Virus record (IMG/VR): IMGVR_UViG_3300049218_000483 | Location: 1 to 35,595 of that record | From: a virus | Length of the DNA stretch: 35,595 bases | Reading direction: 5' to 3' (one strand) | In this document: piece after piece, positions 29,865 to 35,595 of the stretch | Layout: each line of letters opens with the position of its first letter | How positions within the stretch are numbered: position 1 is the first letter of the stretch | The notes under the pieces: model-generated | Database searches by the model: none | What the model was told of the DNA's origin: nothing | Seen by the model: only the letters and a program-made list of their open reading frames with translations | Position numbers and translations under genes: made by a program

Positions 29865-30086
29865 CCGTCGTGCCCCTCGTGCTAGAGAAACTTACAGACT
29901 GTCGCTAAAAGCGTCGAAACCGAGACAAACTCCGATGCGTCACTGGATCGTTTTGCCTTACCCGCACGCCATAACCTCGCCGGTCTGGTTCTTTGGATGC
30001 CGTCCTGCCCAAAGAGACGGGAAATTTGAGGCTATCGGGCAATCTGTCCTCAGGCCAGAACAACACGCTGAAATTGCATTTAAGCA

Positions 30087-31352
30087 ATGAAAAGCGTAGT
30101 GGGATTTACCAAAGTGCATATTAGCCGCCGACCCGCTCCTAAAAGCATCGGTGAAATCAGTAAAGAAAATAAAGGGCTCGGACCCGGTTTCGATTTTCTC
30201 CGTGTTGCACTCGCCTTTGGCGTCGTGTTCATTCACGCGGAAACGGTAGCAACCGGACAGAACTATGAATCCTCACGTGTCATATGGCTACCTACTTATG
30301 CAATCCTGATCATGTTCTTTGGGCTGAGTGGTTTTCTGATCACCGGTAGCGCCCAGCGTTTAAGCCTAAAGAACTTTATGATCAATCGGGGCATGAGAAT
30401 ATTTCCAGCTCTTTTTATCGAAATCACTATGTCGGCACTTATTCTTGGTGCCATATTTACTAATATTCCCGTTCTAGAATATTACCTGCAAGGCGGGACA
30501 TGGCGTTATTTTACGAATGTATTTGGTTTGATTAATTATCATCTGCCAGGAGTCTTCACCCATAACCCAAAAAACACTGTCAATTGGTCCCTCTGGACCG
30601 TTCCGTATGAACTTGGTTGCTATGTCATCATGGCCGGATTAATGATCTTTAAGCTGGTGCACCGTCGCAGGGCTATCCTAGTTATCGTCGCGATCTTTCT
30701 TGCACTTGGCTTTATCGTTCCAATGTTCATCACCGATCTGCAATCGCAAGATATATTAACGCAGACTTTGGGGCCGATCTTTGTAGACCGGGGCTCCAAG
30801 CTCTACGTCTCGTTCCTGCTCGGCATCGCGGCCTATCTTTATCGGGATCGCATTCCCTATAGCCCAAGGCTGTTCGCCGGGTGCGTGGCGTTCTGCGCAG
30901 CTTTGTCGCTGCTGCGGCCGGCGCCGTGGATGACGATTCCGCTGCTGAACCTGATCGTCGGGCCGATGGCGGTGTATATCACGATCTTCATCGGCCATAC
31001 CCGGATCCCCAGGCTGCCGATCTATGGGCGCGGGGATTACTCCTATGGCGTCTATCTGTATGGCAACCCGATTCAGCAATCGGTGCGGGCGGCGCTGCCG
31101 TGGACGAATAACGCGTGGCTCAACCTGCTGTTTTCGGTGCCCCTGATCACGCTGTTCGCCATGTTCTCGTGGCACTGCCTTGAAAAGCAGGCCCTGAAGC
31201 TGCGCAAGCGGTTTTCCTTCGTGGCCCGCGTGCGCGGCGTGGAGGGGCCGGGGGAAAGCAAGGTCGGGGCGCCGCCGCCGGTGGAGGAACAGGCGATGGC
31301 GCATGCTTCGCCGGAGACGGGAGACGCGGCCAGGGTTTCACCCTCGGCGTAA
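30087..31352 (+). CDS. Acyltransferase-3 family membrane protein (OafA-like), 421 aa
   Basis: About ten membrane helices are visible. Arg39 and His50 lie in FDFLRVALAFGVVFIH, the hallmark of the family, and INRGMRIFPALFIEITMSAL and LGRGDYSYG-like motifs later (IYGRGDYSYGVYLYGNP) fit too. Such enzymes O-acetylate surface sugars, so phage copies often change the host receptor to block reinfection. The first 700 bases are AT-richer than the last 560, as if two sources were joined near 30790. The end is 4 bases from the convergent acyltransferase. The cytoplasmic tail after residue 380 is disordered and Pro/Glu-rich. Confidence 0.87.
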   Translation: MKSVVGFTKVHISRRPAPKSIGEISKENKGLGPGFDFLRVALAFGVVFIHAETVATGQNYESSRVIWLPTYAILIMFFGLSGFLITGSAQRLSLKNFMINRGMRIFPALFIEITMSALILGAIFTNIPVLEYYLQGGTWRYFTNVFGLINYHLPGVFTHNPKNTVNWSLWTVPYELGCYVIMAGLMIFKLVHRRRAILVIVAIFLALGFIVPMFITDLQSQDILTQTLGPIFVDRGSKLYVSFLLGIAAYLYRDRIPYSPRLFAGCVAFCAALSLLRPAPWMTIPLLNLIVGPMAVYITIFIGHTRIPRLPIYGRGDYSYGVYLYGNPIQQSVRAALPWTNNAWLNLLFSVPLITLFAMFSWHCLEKQALKLRKRFSFVARVRGVEGPGESKVGAPPPVEEQAMAHASPETGDAARVSPSA

Positions 31353-31356
31353 AAGG

Positions 31357-32373
31357 CTAAGCGGTGCGCAGGACGTATCGAACGGAACGTCCGCCATATT
31401 TCTCAACAAACGCGTTGGATAGCGCCGCGACGCCGAGAACCGCCGCGATCGATCCGACGAAAAAGACCAGCAATTCATCATGCCCGACCGCGCGGGCGGC
31501 CATCCGGACCGTGAGCAAAGTCGGCACCTGAACCAGATAGATCGAGTAGGACACCCGGCCAAGCCAATGCAGCGGCCCCCAGGACAGCGCACCGGCCACG
31601 GCGCCCCTGTCCCACGCCAAAGCGCCGACCATCGGCACAAGCATCGCGACGGCCAGAACGTCCACCCCCAGAATCGCGGCGGCGACCAGGCCGATCAGCG
31701 GAATGAGGAAATATCGCACCCGCGCCAGCCACGCCGGAAACACACCCCGCGCCACGATGACCCCGATCGCAAATTCCGACAGGCACCGCGATAACGGCAG
31801 CCAGCCGCGGGAGCTGGAGGCGTCCATGCGCCATCCGCTGTCACCGGCCACGATCAGGACGCCGGCGACGCCCAAGGCGCCCAGACACGCGGCCGCCCCG
31901 GCCCGTCTCAAGCCCAGGAGCGCGAAGGCGGGAAACAACAGGCTCGCCGCCCATTCCGTCGAAATCGACCAGTCCGGCGGATTGATGGATGTGCCGGAGG
32001 CGGGGAATATCTTCCACATATGAACGAGCAGCGCCTCATCGACCGCGTAGCGCCAATAGGGCAGATCGTGGTTCACGGCCAACGCCGCCGTCGCGCAGGC
32101 GAGAACCAGAAGATGCAGCGGAAACAACCGCGCGATCCGTTTCACGAGGAACGGCCAGTACGATCCGAGCGGGTCGGCCGTGAACTCGGCGCCGTGCCGC
32201 CGCGCCAGGATGAAACCGCTGAGAACGAAGAAGAAATCGACCGCCAGATAGCCCCGGCTGATGAACGGAATATCATCCCAACCCGGCGTCGGCGACCACC
32301 GGCCGAGATGGAACAGCAGCACCCACATGGCGAAGACGCCGCGCAGCGATGTCAGTGATTTGATTTCCCTCAT
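31357..32373 (-). CDS. Acyltransferase-3 family membrane protein, 338 aa
   Basis: The family signature is LRGVFAMWVLLFHLG with Arg11 and His22. Further conserved elements are AVDFFFVLSGFILARR, WPFLVKRIARLFPLHLLVLA and DWSISTEWAASLLFPAFALL. About ten membrane helices are predicted by eye. The start MREIKSLTSL is the usual one for the family; twelve more codons upstream are open but not needed. It is convergent with the first acyltransferase. The two are only distantly alike, so they are not recent duplicates. Confidence 0.88.
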   Translation of the reverse strand: MREIKSLTSLRGVFAMWVLLFHLGRWSPTPGWDDIPFISRGYLAVDFFFVLSGFILARRHGAEFTADPLGSYWPFLVKRIARLFPLHLLVLACATAALAVNHDLPYWRYAVDEALLVHMWKIFPASGTSINPPDWSISTEWAASLLFPAFALLGLRRAGAAACLGALGVAGVLIVAGDSGWRMDASSSRGWLPLSRCLSEFAIGVIVARGVFPAWLARVRYFLIPLIGLVAAAILGVDVLAVAMLVPMVGALAWDRGAVAGALSWGPLHWLGRVSYSIYLVQVPTLLTVRMAARAVGHDELLVFFVGSIAAVLGVAALSNAFVEKYGGRSVRYVLRTA

Positions 32374-32482
32374 GGGGTTGGAATAGCACCGGATTTCCGG
32401 GTTTTCCATCGTTTGATGGGCGTCGACGTGACGGCGGGCCGTCCGCCGTCAGCGTAAAGGCATCCGCGCCGGAGCGTGGGGC

Positions 32483-33088
32483 TCAGCCGGTCTGGGACGG
32501 CTGAATCGGCGGCGGCTCCGCGCGCGGCGACGTTTCAAGCGGCGTGGATTGACCCGGCCGTCCGCGCGCCGAATCGATAAACGCCTTTGCCACCGCCATA
32601 ACCGGCACGCTTAAAAAAAGGCCGGCCACAAGCTCCGATCTCAGATAGACGGCAATCAGCGCGCCCACCATCGCCAAAATCGTCGTCGCCGCGCCCAAGT
32701 AATGGCCGCGCTTTTGATCGGCATGCAAAAAGTTCTGAGATCGGTTGGCTTCCGCGATTTGCGCTTCCTGTAAGCGCTCCGCCATGCCGATCATCCTGTC
32801 GAACGTGCCCGGCAGAATCTTCTCGTAGCGTTCGACCGCTTCCGGCGGCGGATAAGGGCCTTGCCAGGATTGCAAGGATTGCTGAATTTGCGCGGTTAGC
32901 ATCGGAACGTGAACAGGCTCTCCTATCGGAATGGAGCCAGCCAGATTTGGAACCACGCCGTCCCGCGCAAGCATCTGGGCTAAACTGTGCGGCGGGATCT
33001 GTACCGCTGGACTCGGTTGCGGCCGAGGGGCCGCTTGCGGCTCAGGAGGCTGGCTGTTCGGTTCCGGCGGCGAGGGATTGTCCGTCAT
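32483..33088 (-). CDS. DUF2335-like membrane protein, 201 aa
   Basis: The N-terminal third is Pro-rich and disordered (PPEPNSQPPEPQAAPRPQPS). Then come YPPPEAVERYEKILPGTFDR and MIGMAERLQEAQIAEANRSQ, a pattern typical of DUF2335 proteins (P--L--Y---PG---RI--MAE-Q--HR). Two membrane helices follow (AATTILAMVGALIAVYL and VAGLFLSVPVMAVAKAF) and a Pro-rich C-terminal tail. The family is of unknown function and often found on mobile elements. The start overlaps the end of the 71-residue gene by 47 bases. Confidence 0.75.
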   Translation of the reverse strand: MTDNPSPPEPNSQPPEPQAAPRPQPSPAVQIPPHSLAQMLARDGVVPNLAGSIPIGEPVHVPMLTAQIQQSLQSWQGPYPPPEAVERYEKILPGTFDRMIGMAERLQEAQIAEANRSQNFLHADQKRGHYLGAATTILAMVGALIAVYLRSELVAGLFLSVPVMAVAKAFIDSARGRPGQSTPLETSPRAEPPPIQPSQTG

Positions 33089-33257
33089 CGACCACTTGTG
33101 CGTATGAATGGCTGAGCGCCAATCCCACCTGGGCAAAACTCAAAGGAACACTGTACGATCCGATGTAGGTGGAATACGAGACCGGAGAAGCATAGATCGC
33201 CACCGGGCTCGCCAGTCCAGCCCAGAACGCCGAGCGAAAGACCGCGTTTCGGTTCAT
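33042..33257 (-). CDS. Small secreted or membrane protein, 71 aa
   Basis: The N-terminus is hydrophobic after MNRNAVFRSAF (WAGLASPVAIYASP). It is followed by SYSTYIGSYSVPLSFAQVGL and a polar end. Similar small proteins with WAGLA-P--YA-P--Y--Y---SV--SFA-VG occur in alphaproteobacterial prophages, as I recall. The 3' part overlaps the DUF2335 gene in another frame. AAGAGA precedes the ATG. Confidence 0.65.
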   Translation of the reverse strand: MNRNAVFRSAFWAGLASPVAIYASPVSYSTYIGSYSVPLSFAQVGLALSHSYAQVVDDGQSLAAGTEQPAS

Positions 33258-33597
33258 ATCGATCTCTTAACCATTTATCGGTTCGTCGCACACTATATCG
33301 GAATTCCCGCGCGTGTTTCCAAGCCGAATCATAGACAGGTTCTTTCCGCCCCTGTTAGCGGAAAATGCATATCCGCGATTCTTCGTCACCCCGTGATCGG
33401 CCCCACCACGGGAATGCGGTCCACCGCCAGATAGAAGCTGTCGAAAATCGGAAGCGGCCGCCAGCCCGTAGCGGGTTTCCTATGGTCTGTCGGGCATGCG
33501 CTTGAAGGCGGGCCGTCGGCCGTGACCTCCCATGTCCCGGCGTGTGGGGTGAACCGCGCCGGCGGCGCGCCGGGCTATCTCGGGCCAGGAGTCCAGC
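33258..33597. other. Intergenic region between the DUF2335 unit and the coiled-coil array
   Basis: About 340 bases hold no gene I can support. The AT-richer part near 33260-33330 (TTAACCATTTATCGGTTCG) may be the promoter for the 33257 gene. The region 33440-33590 (AAGCGGCCGCCAGCCCGTAG, later CCCATGTCCCGGCG) is GC-rich and looks like coding remnants without an intact frame. Confidence 0.4.
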
Positions 33598-33927
33598 TTA
33601 AGGGCGAAGCAGCCGAAAGAGGCCGAGCGTGCCGCCCATCACGGTGAACACGACGCTGAGGACGATGATGACAAGGTTCCATGTCGTCGGCATCTGGCTG
33701 ATCCTGCCCTCGATCCCGGCGACGCGCTCGGCAAGGGCGGACAGGTCAGCCTTCGTCGCCATGCGCTCTTCGATCCGCACAAGCGTCAGGTCGATCCGCG
33801 CCAGCGTGGCGCGAGTGTCCCGCGATTCCGATTCCAGCGCGTCGATCCGTGCGTCCATGTCCGGATTATGGGGACCGCCGCCGCCTGGCGCGAGCGGTTG
33901 GGGCGGACGGGGCTCGGCTGGACTCAC
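33598..33927 (-). CDS. Coiled-coil/one-helix membrane protein, paralog 5 of the array, 109 aa
   Basis: The shared plan is a Pro-rich head (MSPAEPRPPQPLAPGGGGPH), then NPDMDARIDALESESRDTRA, a coiled coil (LVRIEERMATKADLSALAER), and a C-terminal membrane helix (NLVIIVLSVVFTVMGGTLGL) ending FRLLRP. A C-tail-anchored coiled-coil protein is the likely form. It resembles small phage proteins of the XhlA or DUF1640 kind. Shortest paralog. Confidence 0.75.
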   Translation of the reverse strand: MSPAEPRPPQPLAPGGGGPHNPDMDARIDALESESRDTRATLARIDLTLVRIEERMATKADLSALAERVAGIEGRISQMPTTWNLVIIVLSVVFTVMGGTLGLFRLLRP

Positions 33928-33942
33928 GCCACGCGGCCGAGA

Positions 33943-34290
33943 TCAGGGATGGAGCAGCCGGACGATCCCGAACGCGCCGCCCATGACAGTGAAGACCAAG
34001 GCGATGACGAACCCGAGAAGCTGAAGCGTGGTCGGCAGCTTTTCCACCATGCCTTCGACCTTGGCGACGCGCTCGGCCACCGCCGATATGTCGGTTTTTG
34101 TCGAGAGGGCGAGCGCGGCCAAATCAGCCTTCGTCGCCATGCGCTCTTCGATCCGCATAAGCGTCAGGTCGATCCGCGCCATCGCGGCGCGGGTCTCCCG
34201 CGTTTCCAATTCCAGCGCGTCTATGCGTGCGTCCATGCGCGGATTATGGGGACCGCCGCCGCCTGGGGCAAGCGGTTCGGCCGAACTCAC
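33943..34290 (-). CDS. Coiled-coil/one-helix membrane protein, paralog 4 of the array, 115 aa
   Basis: Same plan as its neighbours: MSSAEPLAPGGGGPHNPRMD head, DALELETRETRAAMARIDLT, coiled coil with MATKADLAALALSTKTDISA and VAERVAKVEGMVEKLPTTLQ, membrane helix (LLGFVIALVFTVMGGAFGIV), and RLLHP end. Compared with the 109-residue paralog it has a two-heptad insertion (ALALSTKTDIS). Confidence 0.78.
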   Translation of the reverse strand: MSSAEPLAPGGGGPHNPRMDARIDALELETRETRAAMARIDLTLMRIEERMATKADLAALALSTKTDISAVAERVAKVEGMVEKLPTTLQLLGFVIALVFTVMGGAFGIVRLLHP

Positions 34291-34305
34291 GCCAGGTCGC
34301 CGAGA

Positions 34306-34674
34306 TCAGGCACGGAGCAGCCGGACGATCCCGAACGCGCCGCCCATCACTGTGAAGACCAAGGCGACGATGAACCCGAGAAGCTGAAGCGTGGTCGGCA
34401 GCTTTTCCACCATCCCTTCGACCTTGGCGACGCGCTCGGCCACCGCCGATATGTCGGTTTTCGTTGCGAGGGCGAGCTCGGAAATTCTGGCGTTCACGGC
34501 TGCGATATCGTCCTTCGTCGCCATGCGCTCTTCGATCCGCACAAGCGCCAGGTCGATCCGCGCCATCGCGGCCCGAGTCTCCCGCGGTTCCAGTTCCAGC
34601 GCGTCGATGCGTGCGTCCATGTCCGGATTATGGGGATCGCCGCCGCCTGGGGCAAGCGGATCGGCCGAACTCAC
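34306..34674 (-). CDS. Coiled-coil/one-helix membrane protein, paralog 3 of the array, 122 aa
   Basis: Head MSSADPLAPGGGDPHNPDMD, coiled coil with MATKDDIAAVNARISELALA and the shared ISAVAERVAKVEGMVEKLPT, membrane helix LLGFIVALVFTVMGGAFGIV, and RLLRA end. The 15-base spacing to both neighbours is the same across the array, as expected of tandem duplication. The last 60 residues are nearly identical to paralogs 2 and 4. Confidence 0.78.
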   Translation of the reverse strand: MSSADPLAPGGGDPHNPDMDARIDALELEPRETRAAMARIDLALVRIEERMATKDDIAAVNARISELALATKTDISAVAERVAKVEGMVEKLPTTLQLLGFIVALVFTVMGGAFGIVRLLRA

Positions 34675-34689
34675 GCCAGGCCGCCGAGA

Positions 34690-35130
34690 TCAGGGACGGA
34701 GCAGCCGGACGATCCCGAACGCGCCGCCCATCACTGTGAAGACCAAGGCGACGACGAACCCGAGAAGCTGGAGCGTGGTCGGCAGCTTTTCCACCATGCC
34801 TTCGACCTTGGCGACGCGCTCGGCCACCGCCGATATGTCGGTTTTCGTTGCGAGGGCGAGCGCGGCCAAGTCATCCTTCGTCGCGAGCGTGTTCAGCCGC
34901 TCTTCGATCCTGGAGACCCGCTCCGAAACGCCGGCAATGTCACCCTTCGTCGCAAGCACGCTCATGCGCTCGTCGATCCGCGCCAGCGTCACGTCGATCC
35001 GCGCCATCACGGCCCGAGTCTCCCGCGTTTCCGATTCCAGCGCGTCGATGCGTGCGTCCATGTCGGGATTATGGGGACCGGCGCCGCCCGGGGCAAGCGG
35101 ATGGGCCGGACGGGGTTCGGCTGGACTCAT
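34690..35130 (-). CDS. Coiled-coil/one-helix membrane protein, paralog 2 of the array, 146 aa
   Basis: Head MSPAEPRPAHPLAPGGAGPH, then LARIDERMSVLATKGDIAGV and SERVSRIEERLNTLATKDDL, two extra coiled-coil segments relative to paralog 3, before the shared ISAVAERVAKVEGMVEKLPT and membrane helix. The extra segments appear to be duplications of the SERVxxIEERxxxLATKxDL unit. Confidence 0.78.
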   Translation of the reverse strand: MSPAEPRPAHPLAPGGAGPHNPDMDARIDALESETRETRAVMARIDVTLARIDERMSVLATKGDIAGVSERVSRIEERLNTLATKDDLAALALATKTDISAVAERVAKVEGMVEKLPTTLQLLGFVVALVFTVMGGAFGIVRLLRP

Positions 35131-35145
35131 GCCGGGCGGCCGAGA

Positions 35146-35595
35146 TCAGGGATGGAACAGACGAAAGAGGCCGAGCGTGCCGCCCATAACGGCGAATACC
35201 AGGGTGACGATGATCGTGATCAAGGTCCAGGTGGTCGGCAGATTGCTGATCTTGCCGTCCATCCTGGCGAGATCGACCTTGGTCGACAGGGTGAGCGCCG
35301 CGATGCTTTCCCTGGTTTCGCCGCGTAGCGCGCCGATCCCCTCCCTGGTTTCGTTGCGCAGCGCGCCGATCCCTTCCCTGGTTTCGTTGCGCAGCGCGTC
35401 AATCGCTTCCCTGGTTTCGCTGCGTAGCGCGCCAATCGCTTCCCTGGTTTCGCTGCGTAGCGCGGCCAAATCCTCCTTCGTCGCCATGCGCTCTTCGATC
35501 CGCATAAGCGTCAGGTCGATCCGCGCCATCGCGGCGCGGGTCTCCCGCGTTTCCAATTCCAGCGCGTCTATGCGTGCGTCCATGCGCGGATTATG
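35146..35595 (-). CDS. Coiled-coil/one-helix membrane protein, paralog 1 of the array, 5'-partial
   Basis: The gene runs past the right edge of the window, where the HNPRMDARID context shows that the usual head lies beyond. The coiled coil is expanded by five 11-residue repeats (RSETREAIGAL, RNETREGIGAL and variants), encoded by 33-base tandem units at about 35305-35465. Eleven-residue repeats form long right-handed coiled coils. The C-terminal membrane helix (TLITIIVTLVFAVMGGTLGL) and FRLFHP end are like paralog 5. Confidence 0.78.
   Translation of the reverse strand, partial: HNPRMDARIDALELETRETRAAMARIDLTLMRIEERMATKEDLAALRSETREAIGALRSETREAIDALRNETREGIGALRNETREGIGALRGETRESIAALTLSTKVDLARMDGKISNLPTTWTLITIIVTLVFAVMGGTLGLFRLFHP

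Noticed and set aside
30087-30790. AT-rich start of the acyltransferase as a separate small gene
   Set aside because: The frame and membrane-helix pattern continue without a break into the GC-rich part.
33868-35328. Long plus-strand open frame across the coiled-coil array (486 codons)
   Set aside because: It is the antisense of four tandem paralogs. Its repetitive His/Arg/Asp-rich composition simply mirrors their conserved codons.

Overview
The window is about 35.6 kb of a tailed-phage genome, most likely a prophage in a high-GC alphaproteobacterium. The phage-host assignment rests on the tail module. It follows the gene order of the Rhodobacter gene transfer agent (tape measure, DUF2460 distal tail protein, DUF2163 hub, NlpC/P60 peptidase, very large hub/fibre protein), which is typical of alphaproteobacterial phages. 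Three host-type intergenic palindromes also occur, of the kinds common in alphaproteobacterial chromosomes. No terminase, integrase, repressor, replication gene, tRNA, rRNA or CRISPR was seen, so the window is an internal part of the element. Nearly all structural genes are on the minus strand, so the phage reads from high to low coordinates.

Layout in the direction of transcription. 35595-33598: five tandem paralogous coiled-coil/one-membrane-helix proteins, the first cut by the window edge. 33257-32483: a small secreted or membrane protein and a DUF2335 membrane protein. 32373-30087: two convergent acyltransferase-3 genes, probable surface-polysaccharide modifiers. 29864-26370: a tail fibre with four Ig/FN3-like repeats and an SGNH-hydrolase tip, followed in the same frame after a TAG by a second SGNH tip. 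26244-25349: an MqsR/MqsA-type toxin-antitoxin pair. 25013-25335 (plus strand): two tiny membrane proteins. 24931-23343: two unrecognised phage proteins with a chimeric mini-ORF between them.

The structural core follows: portal, prohead protease, a small plus-strand gene, major capsid protein, gp6-like connector, gp10-like protein, tail terminator-like protein, major tail protein, and a tail assembly chaperone with an apparent -1 frameshift extension. Then come tape measure, DUF2460, DUF2163, NlpC/P60 and the 1007-residue hub/fibre protein. The lysis end (2287-1) has a small unknown protein, a peptidoglycan-hydrolase-like protein, two small membrane proteins, and an i-spanin with an o-spanin embedded in another frame.

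The most unusual aspect is cargo at almost every gap of the otherwise conserved tail module. Between chaperone and tape measure sit a PD-(D/E)XK-like nuclease toxin with a translationally coupled putative immunity gene, a two-gene membrane-protein pair and a lipoprotein with an apparent CTG start. Between DUF2163 and NlpC/P60 sit a nonsense-interrupted DUF4760-like gene and a plus-strand gene. Between NlpC/P60 and the hub protein sits an AT-richer three-gene TIGR04255 cassette flanked by a 137-bp direct repeat of the NlpC/P60 3' end. Eight nested palindromes built from short tandem microrepeats (arms such as AATCTGCG and GAGGCGCGGAG) occupy intergenic gaps in the left 24.4 kb; none was seen to the right. 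These look like accumulated host-type mobile or structural DNA in a resident prophage.

All family assignments come from reading the sequence and recalling family features; no database search was run.
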